Notes: generated by a model not told the origin, from the letters alone. Shown: positions 9,731-18,900, counted from the stretch's first letter. The stretch is 55,662 bases of DNA from Reyranella massiliensis 521 (GCA_945862125.1 CAMAYC010000017.1:1-55662); one strand, 5' to 3'. Numbers and translations are program-made.

Positions 9731-10832
9731 GAAAGCGCTCGATCTCGAGCCCATCGATCGGCGTATTCGTCGATCCGGTCGCCACCAGCTCGGCCATCAT
9801 GGCGCCGGTGCCCGGGCCCAACTGGAAGCCGTGAGTCGAAAAGCCGAACTGGTGATAGACACCCTCGGAGGTCGAGCTTGGCCCGACCACGGGAATGCCG
9901 TCGGGCATGTAGGCTTCGATTCCGGCCCAGGCACGCACGATGGTGGCGGCGCGCATCGCAGGGAACAGCTCCCAAACCGTTCGTGCGCTGATTGCGAGCT
10001 TGTCCCAGTCGAGCACGGTTTCGTTGCGGTCGCGATAGGGCGTCGCCAGATGGCCGCCACCGATCACCACGGTGCCGTTGTCTCGCTGCTTGAAGGAGAG
10101 TTTCCGCCCGCGCAGGATCACGACCGGCTGTATGAACGGCTCCACACGACTGGTCACCATCAGCATCGGCGCCACGACGGTGAGCGGCACCGGCTCGCCC
10201 AGCATGGCCGCGATCCGGTCGGCCCAGGCACCGGCCGCATTCACCACCTTGGGCGCTTCGATCGGCCCGGCGCTGGTGTCCACGCGCCAGTTGGCGCCGA
10301 CTTTCGACAGGCCTGTCACGGCGACGCCTTCGAGCACTTCAGCGCCCTTCTCGATGGCGCGCCGGCGAAAGGCCTGCGTCGTGCGGAAGGGATCGGCGGC
10401 GCCGTCGCGGCGCGAGACCACGCCACCCGGGCAGTGATCCGCCACCGCCGGCACCAGGCGCTTCAATTCGATACGATCGATCAGTTCCTCATGCGTGAAG
10501 CCGCGCAAGCGGAGATCTTCGACGCGGGCGCGGAAACTTGCGAGTTCATCTTCGTTCTCGGCCACCAGCACCGTGCCATGGCTCTCGAAGCCGCAATCGT
10601 CACCGACCAGTTCCTCGATCTGCTCCCACAGGCCCATCGAGGAAATCGACAGCGGGATCTCGGCAATGTCGCGCGCGAGCTGGCGCACGCCGCCCGCATT
10701 CACGCCCGAGGCGTGGCGTCCGGCATAGTCCTTCTCGATCAGGATCGGCCTCAGGCCGCGCAGGGCCAGATGCAGCGCCGTCGAGCAGCCATGGATGCCG
10801 CCGCCGATGATCACGACGTCGGCGGTGCGCAT
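9720..10832 (-). CDS. FAD-dependent oxidoreductase, DAO family (HcnC / opine oxidase subunit B-like)
   Basis: 370 residues with an N-terminal dinucleotide-binding motif (VVIIGGGIHGCSTA, about residues 6-19) and the C-terminal DAO signature (DGIPVVGPSSTSEGVYHQFGFSTHGFQLGPG). It belongs to the D-amino-acid oxidase/sarcosine oxidase beta/HcnC/OoxB group, which oxidises secondary or primary amines. It is the last gene of the minus-strand operon, 2 bp after the HcnB/OoxA-like gene, and together with the two preceding genes makes up a complete HcnABC/opine-oxidase-type heterotrimer. The substrate (glycine, an opine or a proline-like amine) is not defined. Confidence 0.87.
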   Translation of the reverse strand: MRTADVVIIGGGIHGCSTALHLALRGLRPILIEKDYAGRHASGVNAGGVRQLARDIAEIPLSISSMGLWEQIEELVGDDCGFESHGTVLVAENEDELASFRARVEDLRLRGFTHEELIDRIELKRLVPAVADHCPGGVVSRRDGAADPFRTTQAFRRRAIEKGAEVLEGVAVTGLSKVGANWRVDTSAGPIEAPKVVNAAGAWADRIAAMLGEPVPLTVVAPMLMVTSRVEPFIQPVVILRGRKLSFKQRDNGTVVIGGGHLATPYRDRNETVLDWDKLAISARTVWELFPAMRAATIVRAWAGIEAYMPDGIPVVGPSSTSEGVYHQFGFSTHGFQLGPGTGAMMAELVATGSTNTPIDGLEIERFLKA

Positions 10833-10834
10833 CG

Positions 10835-12244
10835 TCAGCGCTCCACGGCCTTGCGCTCGGCCTCGGCGATCGGCAGCGAGGCGAGTTCAGCCAGGGTGAT
10901 CGGCTTCACCGGCGGGCGCAGACGGTAGTAGCCGACATCCGCCGCCGTCGTGCCGCGCTGCGCCGCGATCAGCTCGGTGACGGTGAGGCCGCAGAGCCTT
11001 CCCTGGCACGGGCCCATGCCGCAGCGCAGGAACGACTTCATCTGGTTGGGCCCCTCGCAGCCGAGATCGGCAGTGTCGCGCACCTGCTTGGCCGTCACTT
11101 CCTCGCAGCGGCAGACGATCGTCTCGCCCTCGGGTTGGCGGAACGCATCGGCGGGGCGGTTCAACCAGTCGAGGAAGGGACGGCCCATCTCCTCGCGCTG
11201 CAATTTCTGGCGGATGACCTGGGCATCCGGCAGAGGGGCCTCGGGCTTGAGCGCGCGGATGGCAGCGATGGCGGCAATGCGCCCGCGTTCGACCGCCGCC
11301 GTTCCGCCCGCAGTTCCCGCGCCGTCCCCGGCCACGGCGATACCGGGCACCGAACTGGTGAACCATTCGTCCAGCACCGGTTCGAAGCAGATCTGGCGAT
11401 CGTTCCAGGCGTGCGCGAGGCCCGCGGCCATCGCGAGATTGACGTTGGGCACGACGCCCTGGTGCAGCAACAGAAGATCTGCCGGCATCCGGCGTTCCTC
11501 GTCGCCCACGTCGAACACGACCTCGCGCAGCCTGTCGTCGCCCACGGCTTCCAGGCGATCGGTTCGAATCACCCGGACCTTTGCCCTGACCTCGCGCAAC
11601 AGCTTCAGGCCCTTGGCGAAATACGGCGACAGCACGAAATCCGGCAGATGGGCGACCGCGCGCAGCCAGTTGCGCCGGGGCATGGTATCGAGAATCGCGT
11701 CGATCTTGCCGCCGGCCCGCAGGATCTGTGCCGCCAGCAACCACAGCAGCGGACCGCCGCCGGCCAGCACCGTCCTGCCATTCGGCACGAGGCCCTGCGC
11801 CTTCAGCGCCGTTTGCGCGCCGCCCGCGCTCATCACGCCGGGCAGCGTCCAGCCGGGAATGGGGAAAGGCCGCTCGAGCGAGCCCGTGGCAATGATCACC
11901 CGGCCGGCCTGGATCAGCCGTGCTTGTCCCGCGATCGAAACGCCAACCAGACGCGCGGGATCGAGGCTCCAGACCGTGGCGCCGTTCACGATCAGCGCGC
12001 CGCTTGCCTGGGCCTCGGCCGCCAAATCCGCACCGGCCCAATAGTCCTCCCCCAGGATCGCGCGGTCTTTGACGGGGCTGAAAGTAATGGCGCGATAGAT
12101 CTGGCCACCGACACCGGGATTCTCGTCGAGCAGTACGGTCGAAAGGCCGGCGCGCGCCGCCATCGCCGCCGCAGCAAGGCCAGCCGGGCCGCCGCCGATC
12201 ACGACGAGATCGTAGGAAGAGTTGAGATCGGACGCCTTGGTCAT
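10835..12244 (-). CDS. FAD/NAD(P)-binding oxidoreductase with C-terminal BFD-like 2Fe-2S domain (HcnB / opine oxidase subunit A-like)
   Basis: 469 residues from ATG 12244, which overlaps the stop of the ferredoxin-like gene (ATGA). It has a Rossmann FAD motif (LVVIGGGPAGLAAAA, about residues 13-27), a second dinucleotide fold (GRTVLAGGGPLLWLLAA) and an FAD-binding AVAGDGAGTAGG segment. The C-terminal cysteine cluster CRCEE...GMGPCQGRLC (about residues 385-430) is typical of the bacterioferredoxin-associated domain. Such proteins pair with a small 2Fe-2S subunit and a DAO subunit. In this operon it should receive electrons from the amine-oxidising subunit and feed the respiratory chain. Confidence 0.88.
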   Translation of the reverse strand: MTKASDLNSSYDLVVIGGGPAGLAAAAMAARAGLSTVLLDENPGVGGQIYRAITFSPVKDRAILGEDYWAGADLAAEAQASGALIVNGATVWSLDPARLVGVSIAGQARLIQAGRVIIATGSLERPFPIPGWTLPGVMSAGGAQTALKAQGLVPNGRTVLAGGGPLLWLLAAQILRAGGKIDAILDTMPRRNWLRAVAHLPDFVLSPYFAKGLKLLREVRAKVRVIRTDRLEAVGDDRLREVVFDVGDEERRMPADLLLLHQGVVPNVNLAMAAGLAHAWNDRQICFEPVLDEWFTSSVPGIAVAGDGAGTAGGTAAVERGRIAAIAAIRALKPEAPLPDAQVIRQKLQREEMGRPFLDWLNRPADAFRQPEGETIVCRCEEVTAKQVRDTADLGCEGPNQMKSFLRCGMGPCQGRLCGLTVTELIAAQRGTTAADVGYYRLRPPVKPITLAELASLPIAEAERKAVER

Positions 12245-12534
12245 CGTCCGGCCTCGCGCTTGCCGATCTGGGTCTCGACTGCCATGCCCTCGCGCACCGG
12301 CACGAGGCAGCCCTGGCGGCTGCCGACGCCATCGACGGTGACGAGACACTCGAAGCAGACGCCCATCAGGCAATAGGGCGCGCGCGGTGCCCCGGAAACC
12401 GGCGACGTGCGGCAATGATCGATGCCGGCGGCGATCAAGGCCGCGGCCACCGTATCGCCGGCTCGCGCCGCGACCTGTTTGCCGTCGACGGTGATCGCAA
12501 CGCGCGCCCCCGTGTCAGCCAGCCGCTTGAACAT
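12241..12534 (-). CDS. (2Fe-2S)-binding protein (HcnA / sarcosine oxidase alpha N-terminal-like)
   Basis: 97 residues, a plant-type ferredoxin fold. The cluster cysteines are visible in APYCLMGVCFECLV (C-X4-C-X2-C) and the distal RQGC. It corresponds to the small subunit HcnA or the N-terminal part of sarcosine oxidase alpha/opine oxidase. It overlaps the neighbouring flavoprotein gene by 4 bp (ATGA) and the upstream DAO gene by 20 bp, so translation is coupled. Confidence 0.88.
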   Translation of the reverse strand: MFKRLADTGARVAITVDGKQVAARAGDTVAAALIAAGIDHCRTSPVSGAPRAPYCLMGVCFECLVTVDGVGSRQGCLVPVREGMAVETQIGKREAGR

Positions 12535-13639
12535 GGAACCTCCGTGCGCTGAAGGGCGCGACCAGGGATGTGTCGAGAGCGCCGCGAGCGATCATCGGCG
12601 CGATGGTGAGCGCGTGATTGGCGGCCAGCGTGACGCCGGAATGACAGCACACGGTGAAGGCGCCGGGATGGGTCTCGGACTCGTCGTAGATCGGGAAGCC
12701 GTCCTGGGTCATGACGCGGATGGCGCTCCAGGTGCGCACCACGTTGACGTTGGCCAGCAGCGGGAACATGCGTACCGCGCGCTCGGCCTCGGTGGCGCCG
12801 ACACCCAGGGTGAGGCCGCTAGGATCGACGCTCTCTTCCTTGGAGTCACCGATCATCACCGTGCCCTCGTCGGTCTGGCGCAAGGTGACCACGGGATGAT
12901 TGAGGAAGGGCCGCAGCCGCTCGGTGACGACGATCTGGCCGCGTTCCGGCTTCATCGGCGCTTCGAGGCCGACCATCGGTGCCAGGTGCATGTTGGCGTT
13001 ACCGGCGGCCAGCGCCACCTTGGCCGCACGGATCTCTCCCTTCGCCGTGGTGAGACGAAACTCCCCGCCCTCGCGGGTGATGTTCTCCACGCGCTGGCTC
13101 GGCAGGTAGGTGACGCCGCGTGCGTTGATCGCGGTGTGCAGCGTGCGGTAGAGGCGGAGCGAATTCACATGCCCATCGAGCGGACAGAAGCTCCCGCCCA
13201 CCACCTCGGGACCGATGTCGGGCAGCATCTTGGCAACCTGGCTGCGGTCCATGATCTCGGTCTTGTAGTCGGCGATGCCAGGCTGGTTGTGCAGGCGCTT
13301 CAGGACGTTGGCGCGCGCTTCGAGTTCCCTCTCCGACAAGGCGAGATGAAAGCCGCCAGGACGCTGGAAGGAGACGTCGAGACCGGTCTCCTCCTTCAGC
13401 GTCTGCGCAAAACCGCCCCAGGCATTGGAGGACCGGATCGTCCAGCCGGCATACTCGGGCAGGCCAAGGCCCTTGCTCTGCACCCACACCAGCGCGAAGT
13501 TGCCGCGACTTGCACGCACGGCGCGGTCGCCTTCGTCGAGCACGACGACGCGACATCCCTCGCGCGCCAGGCCCCAGGCGGTGGCAACGCCGACCAGCCC
13601 ACCGCCCACGACGGCGACGTCGTAATCGCTAGCGGCCAT
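12515..13639 (-). CDS. FAD-dependent oxidoreductase, DAO family (second copy)
   Basis: 374 residues from ATG 13639, with the FAD motif VAVVGGGLVGVATAWGLARE and C-terminal TQDGFPIYDESE...VCCHSGVTLAANHA. It belongs to the same broad family as the DAO protein at the end of the operon but is clearly divergent from it, so the operon encodes two amine-oxidising subunits. The gene overlaps the upstream permease by 11 bp. One subunit may act on the imported substrate and the other on a breakdown product; this is inference. Confidence 0.87.
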   Translation of the reverse strand: MAASDYDVAVVGGGLVGVATAWGLAREGCRVVVLDEGDRAVRASRGNFALVWVQSKGLGLPEYAGWTIRSSNAWGGFAQTLKEETGLDVSFQRPGGFHLALSERELEARANVLKRLHNQPGIADYKTEIMDRSQVAKMLPDIGPEVVGGSFCPLDGHVNSLRLYRTLHTAINARGVTYLPSQRVENITREGGEFRLTTAKGEIRAAKVALAAGNANMHLAPMVGLEAPMKPERGQIVVTERLRPFLNHPVVTLRQTDEGTVMIGDSKEESVDPSGLTLGVGATEAERAVRMFPLLANVNVVRTWSAIRVMTQDGFPIYDESETHPGAFTVCCHSGVTLAANHALTIAPMIARGALDTSLVAPFSARRFHVQAAG

Positions 13640-14438
13640 GCCCGCCGCTCCTTCCCACCAGAAGCCGTTCCAGCCCATAGGCGCGGTCCATCACCACCAG
13701 CGCCAGCACCGTGATGGCGATGACGCAGGCCGAGACCGAGGTCACCAGCGGATCGATATTGTCCTGGATGTAGTGGAACATGCGCACCGGCAGGGTTTCG
13801 GTGCCGGGTGCGGCGATGAATACGGTCATCGTGACCTCGTCGAAGGAATTAATGAACGCGAGTGCCCAACCGCTGGCCAACCCCGGCAGCACGAGCGGCA
13901 AGGTAATACGGCGCAGGACGACCCCTTCCGAGGCGCCGAGCGAAATCGCGGCATGCTCGATGGAGCGATCCAGGCCGATCGCGGAGGCGAGCGTGAGGCG
14001 GAGCGCGAAGGGCAGCACGATCACGATATGCGCCAGCACCAGCCCGACGAAGGTGCCGCCCAAGCCGATCTGGGTGAAGAAGCGCAGGAAGGCAATGCCC
14101 AGCACGATGTGCGGGATCATCAGCGGCGACATGAACAAGGTCGTCATCGCCTCGCGTCCCGGGAAGCGATAGCGGGCGATGGCAAGTGCGGCCGGCACCG
14201 AGATGCCAACGGCAATGGCCGACGACAACGCCCCCAGCCAGAGGCTCCGCCAGAAGGCCGAGACGAACTCCGGGTAGCGCGCAATGGCATAGAACCAGCG
14301 CAGCGACCAGTTGTCGGTCGGGAACGACAGGAATCCTTCGGGCGTGAACGCAACCCAGCAGACGACCAGGATCGGCGCCAGCATGAAGGTGACGAACAGC
14401 GTGTGGAATGCGAGGGCGATCGGACCGTTGCGGCTCAT
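13629..14438 (-). CDS. ABC transporter permease (PotC type)
   Basis: 269 residues with about six transmembrane segments and the cytoplasmic EAA loop (EHAAISLGASEGVVLRRITLP) that contacts the ATPase. It belongs to the spermidine/putrescine/iron(III) importer permease family. ATG 14438 overlaps the first permease gene by 4 bp (ATGA). It works with the permease, ATPase and binding protein encoded upstream to import a small, probably amine-containing, substrate. Confidence 0.9.
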   Translation of the reverse strand: MSRNGPIALAFHTLFVTFMLAPILVVCWVAFTPEGFLSFPTDNWSLRWFYAIARYPEFVSAFWRSLWLGALSSAIAVGISVPAALAIARYRFPGREAMTTLFMSPLMIPHIVLGIAFLRFFTQIGLGGTFVGLVLAHIVIVLPFALRLTLASAIGLDRSIEHAAISLGASEGVVLRRITLPLVLPGLASGWALAFINSFDEVTMTVFIAAPGTETLPVRMFHYIQDNIDPLVTSVSACVIAITVLALVVMDRAYGLERLLVGRSGGHGR

Positions 14439-15286
14439 CCGAACACCTGCGCATAGCGACGCTCGACCAACCGGCTGGCACCAACCACGATCGCGACCAG
14501 CGCGGCCAGCAGCAGCAACGCCACGGCCGCCCCCAGCGGCCAGTTGAGCGTGTTCAGGAATTCGTCGTAGGCCAGCGTCGATGCGACCTTGAGCCGGCGG
14601 CCCCCGATGATGGCGGGTGTCGCAAAGGCGCTGGCGGCCAGTGCAAAGACGATGATGGCGCCCGAAAGAATACCGGGCATCACCTGCGGCAGCACGATCC
14701 GGCGCAGCACGGTGAAGGGCCCAGCCCCCAGCGCCACAGCGGCATTCTCGATCTGCGGATCGAGCCGCTGCAAGGCCGCCCACACTGCCAGCACCATGTA
14801 GGGCATCAGCACGTGGGCCAGCGCCACCACGACGCCGGTCTCGGTGAACATGAAGGGCAGCGGCGCGGAGATCAGGCCTGTAGACATCAGCGCCTTGTTC
14901 ACCAGCCCCGAATTGCCGCCGAACAGAAGCGCCCAGCCCAGGGTACGCGCCACGACCGAGATCAGGAGCGGCCCCAGGATCACCAGCAGGAAGAGGCCGC
15001 GCCACGGGCTGCGCATGCGGTTGAGAATGTAGGCCTCAGGCGCGCCGAGCAAGGCAGCGAGCAGCGTGACGAAGAAGGCGATTCGAAATGTTCGCCAGAA
15101 CATTTCGTGGAAATACGAATCAGTCAGAACTTCACGCCAGTTCTTCAGGATGAAGACCGGCTCGATGCCCTTGTACTGGCCCCAGTCATGGAACGAGAGC
15201 AGCACCGTCATTGCGAGCGGCACGACCACGACGCCAGCGAACAGCAGCAGCGCCGGCAGGCTGAGGAGATAAGGCGCGGCTCTCAC
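14435..15286 (-). CDS. ABC transporter permease (PotB type)
   Basis: 283 residues from GTG 15286, whose GTGA overlaps the ATPase stop, matching the coupling seen throughout this operon. An alternative GTG at 15301 would add five residues. Six hydrophobic segments and the EAA loop ENAAVALGAGPFTVLRRIVLP are present. It forms the inner-membrane channel with the second permease. Confidence 0.89.
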   Translation of the reverse strand: MRAAPYLLSLPALLLFAGVVVVPLAMTVLLSFHDWGQYKGIEPVFILKNWREVLTDSYFHEMFWRTFRIAFFVTLLAALLGAPEAYILNRMRSPWRGLFLLVILGPLLISVVARTLGWALLFGGNSGLVNKALMSTGLISAPLPFMFTETGVVVALAHVLMPYMVLAVWAALQRLDPQIENAAVALGAGPFTVLRRIVLPQVMPGILSGAIIVFALAASAFATPAIIGGRRLKVASTLAYDEFLNTLNWPLGAAVALLLLAALVAIVVGASRLVERRYAQVFG

Positions 15287-16209
15287 GCCGCCGTGCTCCA
15301 CACGATATGCACCTGAGCGCCCTCGACCGGCATAGACTCACCGGTGTTCTGGCGGATCACCGTCAGCAGGCCGCTGTCGGTATCGACCTGGTAGAGCCAG
15401 TGATTGCCCTGGAATATCCGGGTCCGAACCTTGCCGGCGAGGCCCGACGCGCCGAAGGAAATCTTCTCCGGCCGCACGGTCGTACCGTTCACCAGGTTGG
15501 TCTTGCCCAGGAAGTTCGCGACGAACGGCGTCGCCGGCCGCTCGTAGGCTTCATGCGGGGGGCCGATCTGCTCGGCGCGGCCCTGGTTCATCACCACGAT
15601 GCGGTCGCTGAGCGCCATCGCTTCGGCCTGATCGTGGGTCACCAGAATGGTGGTGGTGCCGACGGTGCGCTGGATCTGGCGCAGCTCGATCTGCATTTCC
15701 TCGCGCAGCTTGGCGTCGAGGTTCGAGAGTGGCTCATCGAGCAGCAGGATGTTCGGCCGAATGACCAGCGCACGGGCGAGCGCCACGCGCTGCTGCTGGC
15801 CGCCCGACATCTGGCGCGGGAAACGAGCCGCGAAAGCCCCGAGACCCACAAGCTCCAAGGTCTCGGCGACTCGCCTGGTGCGCTCGGCTGCCGCCACGCC
15901 TTGCATTTCGAGACCGAACGCCACGTTCTCCGCCACGGTCATATGGGGAAAGAGCGCGTAGCTCTGGAACACGATGCCGAGGCCGCGCTTGGCCGGCTTT
16001 ATCGCCAGGAGATCACGGCCTTCCAGAAGGATCGCGCCTGCCGTGGGATCGACGAAGCCCGCGATCATCTGCAAGGTCGTGGTCTTGCCGCAGCCCGACG
16101 GGCCCAGAAGGGCGATGAACTCGCCCTTCTCGACGTCGAGCGAGAGCCCGTCGACGGCGAGGTGCGTGCCGAACTTCTTCGTCAGTTTCTCGAGCGTGAG
16201 AAAGGCCAT
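15283..16209 (-). CDS. ABC transporter ATP-binding protein (PotA type)
   Basis: 308 residues. Walker A GPSGCGKTT at 36-44, Q-loop in FQSYALF, signature MSGGQQQR near 133, Walker B ILLLDEPLSNLD near 155, and switch histidine in LVTHDQAEAMA. A C-terminal TOBE-like beta domain follows (about 230-308). It energises uptake by the two permeases. Its ATG overlaps the preceding phosphatase stop by one base (TGATG). Confidence 0.92.
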   Translation of the reverse strand: MAFLTLEKLTKKFGTHLAVDGLSLDVEKGEFIALLGPSGCGKTTTLQMIAGFVDPTAGAILLEGRDLLAIKPAKRGLGIVFQSYALFPHMTVAENVAFGLEMQGVAAAERTRRVAETLELVGLGAFAARFPRQMSGGQQQRVALARALVIRPNILLLDEPLSNLDAKLREEMQIELRQIQRTVGTTTILVTHDQAEAMALSDRIVVMNQGRAEQIGPPHEAYERPATPFVANFLGKTNLVNGTTVRPEKISFGASGLAGKVRTRIFQGNHWLYQVDTDSGLLTVIRQNTGESMPVEGAQVHIVWSTAA

Positions 16210-16835
16210 CAGGCGCCGGCCTGCGTGCCAATACGCGCGGCGGTGCCCTGATGGAGGCGGTAAAAGGCGTCCTGTGGCTGGTCCATGTCCAGGATTTCGG
16301 TGTCCGGGACACGCAGGAACAGGCCGCGCAGCACGCGGCCAATGCCGCCATGCGCAAACAATGCCACCGGCCGCTCGGCAGCCAACACGGCGATTTCCTC
16401 AAGCGCCGGCTGAGCGCGCTCGACCGCCATGGCATAGTTCTCGCCACCCGGCGGCTGGTAGTGCCAACGATCGAGCCGCCGCGCCGCCATGGCTCCCGGC
16501 CAACGCGCCTCGATCTCGGCGCCGTTGAGGCCATCCCACTCGCCCCAACTCATCTCGCGCAGGCGATGATCGAAGCATTGATCATCGTGCGACAGCCCCG
16601 CTGCCGCAGCCGCAATCGCCAGCGTCTCCCGGACACGGCCGAGCGGGCTCGCGCGCACGATGACGGCCGACGGTTCGTAGCCGGCCAGCCGCAGCTCCTG
16701 CACCAGCGTCTCACCCATCGCACGGGCCTGGCCGCGGCCCGCCTCCGTCAGCGGCGAGTCGAGATGCCCCTGGGCACGCCGCTCAGCGTTCCACGCAGTT
16801 TCGCCGTGGCGAAAGAGGTAGATTGGATGGCGCAC
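16209..16835 (-). CDS. Histidine phosphatase family protein
   Basis: 208 residues with the phosphoglycerate-mutase-like RHGETAWN motif at residues 9-16, an MSWGEWDG segment and the second catalytic histidine in LFAHGGIGRVLRG. It is a cytoplasmic phosphatase (or mutase) acting through a phosphohistidine. Its place between the binding protein and the ATPase of an importer is unusual and suggests that the imported compound or an intermediate is phosphorylated, possibly a sugar-type opine; this is inference. Confidence 0.87.
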   Translation of the reverse strand: MRHPIYLFRHGETAWNAERRAQGHLDSPLTEAGRGQARAMGETLVQELRLAGYEPSAVIVRASPLGRVRETLAIAAAAAGLSHDDQCFDHRLREMSWGEWDGLNGAEIEARWPGAMAARRLDRWHYQPPGGENYAMAVERAQPALEEIAVLAAERPVALFAHGGIGRVLRGLFLRVPDTEILDMDQPQDAFYRLHQGTAARIGTQAGA

Positions 16836-16841
16836 GCCGGA

Positions 16842-17879
16842 TCAGCGCTCCACTTCGCGGTTCCAGCGCTTGGTCCACTCTTCACGCTGGGCGTTGATCG
16901 CGTCCCAATCGGGGGCGATCACCAGTTTGGCGCGCTCGCCGACCGGCGCCATGCGCAGTGCCGGCATGTTGACGTCGACCTTGGTGTTGACCGGACCGTT
17001 GCCCATCTCCTTGGCCATGCCGGTCTGGACCGGGGCCGAGACCAGCAGCTTGATCATCTCGTGCGCCAGCGGATTGACGGAAGCCTTGGCGACCGGGCAG
17101 GCCGAGGCGAGCAGGATCGGCGCGCCTTCCTTCGGATAGATGAAATCGACGGGAAAGCCCGTGTTGGCGAAGGCCTGTACGCGGCCGGTGCCCCACACCG
17201 CGATGTTGGCCTGACCGGACTGGAAGAGTTCCGTCATCTTGCCCGGCGAGGGCTCGTAGACCAGGACGTTGGGGTTGATGTCGGCCTTCATCACCTTGAA
17301 GCCCGGTTCGATGTTCTTCTCGCCGCCGCCGTTCATGCGCGCATACATCATCAGCGTGTAGAGGCCGTAGGTGTTGTTGATCGGCGGGATCACGAGCTGC
17401 TTCTTGAACTTCGGATCCTTCAGGTCGTTCCAAGAAGTCGGTATCGCCCAGCCCTTGTCCTTGAACACCTTGGTGTTGACCATGAAGCCGGTGCCGGTCT
17501 GGCCGACGGCCACGGCCTTGTCGTCCTTGAACAACGCGGCTGGATAGAGTTCGGCCTTGTCCATGCCCTCGATCTTGGCGCAGAAGCCGAGCTGGATCGC
17601 CTGGTACATCACGCCGTCGTCCATGATGGCGACGTCGATCACTTGGTTGCCCTTCTGGGCCTGCAGCTTGGCCAGCGTATCGGTCGAGTTGCCGGCGACG
17701 TACTCGACCTTCACGCCGTGCTTCTTCTCGAATTCCGGGAAGACTTCCTTGCGCAGATGCGAGTCCCAGACGCCGCCATAGGCCGCGACGGTCAATGTCT
17801 TCTGCTGTGCCAGCGCCGGCATCGAGCCCGCCAAGACGACCAAGCCTGCGATTGCGCCGAAGCGCGCCAAACGGCCCAT
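16842..17879 (-). CDS. ABC transporter substrate-binding protein (spermidine/putrescine type)
   Basis: 345 residues with a signal peptide (hydrophobic core LVVLAGSMPALA, cleavage after about residue 24). The mature part is a PotD/type 2 periplasmic binding fold (VAAYGGVWDSHLRKEVFPEFEKK and similar). It captures the substrate in the periplasm for the importer. It is the first gene of the minus-strand operon and lies 106 bp from the divergent LysR gene, which probably controls it. Confidence 0.9.
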   Translation of the reverse strand: MGRLARFGAIAGLVVLAGSMPALAQQKTLTVAAYGGVWDSHLRKEVFPEFEKKHGVKVEYVAGNSTDTLAKLQAQKGNQVIDVAIMDDGVMYQAIQLGFCAKIEGMDKAELYPAALFKDDKAVAVGQTGTGFMVNTKVFKDKGWAIPTSWNDLKDPKFKKQLVIPPINNTYGLYTLMMYARMNGGGEKNIEPGFKVMKADINPNVLVYEPSPGKMTELFQSGQANIAVWGTGRVQAFANTGFPVDFIYPKEGAPILLASACPVAKASVNPLAHEMIKLLVSAPVQTGMAKEMGNGPVNTKVDVNMPALRMAPVGERAKLVIAPDWDAINAQREEWTKRWNREVER

Positions 17880-17962
17880 TTGCCCCTCCGTTTTGAAAAC
17901 CCCGAGAAGTCATGCTTTCCGCAGGAGGCGGCTGCGTCAAATTCGATTTTCCTCCAAGTTTC

Positions 17963-17977
17963 ATAACAAAATGTTAT
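17963..17977. promoter_or_regulatory. LysR-type box ATAA-N7-TTAT
   Basis: The inverted repeat ATAACA-AAA-TGTTAT (also readable as T-N11-A) lies in the intergenic region between the opine-type operon and its divergent LysR gene, 9 bp upstream of the LysR start. It has the ATAA-N7-TTAT form that I recall for the OccR high-affinity site, so it is a good candidate autoregulatory and activator site. Confidence 0.6.
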
Positions 17978-17985
17978 AAAATGCC

Positions 17986-18900
17986 ATGCGCGGCCTCAAT
18001 CCTCGCCAAGTCGAGGCTTTCCGGGCCGTCGTGCTGACCGGTGGCGTCGGCATGGCCGCCAAGCTGATCAACGTCACCCAGCCCGCGGTGAGCCGGATGA
18101 TCCGCGACCTGCAGCAGCAGCTGGGCCTGACGCTGTTCGAGCGCCGTGGTACCGGCCTGGTGCCCACAAGCGAGGCGCTGTCCCTCTATGCCGAGGTCGA
18201 GCGAGCCTTCGTCGGCCTGGACCGCATCTCCCAGATGGCAACCGAACTGCGCACGCGGCGTGCCGGCTTCCTGCGCATCGCCGCACTCCCGGCGCTTGCC
18301 AACGGATTCTTGCCGCGCTTCGCCGGACAATTTTTGACCGAACGGCCCAAGCTCGACCTCGTGCTGTCGGGCCTGGTATCGCATGCCGTCCTTGCCGCCG
18401 TGGCCCAGGGTCAGTCAGACCTGGGCTTCGCCGAGGCCTCGATGGAGCATGCTGCCGTCCAGACCGAGCGTATGCCGGCCGCCCCCTACATGGCCGTGCT
18501 GCCGCAGGCCCACCGGCTGGCCCGCAAGAAGCGGCTGCGGCCGACAGACTTCGAGGGCGAGAGCTTCATCTCGCTCGGCCATTCGTCCGTGTCGCGCTTT
18601 CGCATCGACCGTGTCTTCGCCGAGCACAGCGTGAGGCGCGTGATGCGCATCGAGACGCCGCTGTCGGAGATCGCCTGCTCGCTCGCCGGCTCCGGCGCCG
18701 GCGTGACGCTATGCGATCCCTTCACCGCGACCGAGTACGCGACCCGCGGCATCGTCGTCCGGCCATTCGAGCCGAGGGTCGATTTCGAGTTTGCCGCGCT
18801 CTACGCCGCGCAACGAACCCTGCCGCCGGTGGCACGCGAATTCATCGACAGTTTCCGGGCGCATATCGTGGCCTTCCTACGGCAGTTCGCCCGACGTTAA
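17986..18900 (+). CDS. LysR family regulator (OccR/NocR-like)
   Basis: 304 residues with an N-terminal winged HTH (about residues 4-63, RQVEAFRAVVLTGGVGMAAK and TQPAVSRMIRDLQ) and a periplasmic-binding-like effector domain. The N-terminus closely resembles the opine regulators OccR and NocR. It is divergent from the importer/oxidase operon, with an ATAA-N7-TTAT box between them, so it probably activates that operon when its substrate is present. The leader is very short and lacks a clear ribosome binding site. Its 3' end overlaps the convergent cupin gene by 4 bp. Confidence 0.88.
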   Translation: MRGLNPRQVEAFRAVVLTGGVGMAAKLINVTQPAVSRMIRDLQQQLGLTLFERRGTGLVPTSEALSLYAEVERAFVGLDRISQMATELRTRRAGFLRIAALPALANGFLPRFAGQFLTERPKLDLVLSGLVSHAVLAAVAQGQSDLGFAEASMEHAAVQTERMPAAPYMAVLPQAHRLARKKRLRPTDFEGESFISLGHSSVSRFRIDRVFAEHSVRRVMRIETPLSEIACSLAGSGAGVTLCDPFTATEYATRGIVVRPFEPRVDFEFAALYAAQRTLPPVAREFIDSFRAHIVAFLRQFARR

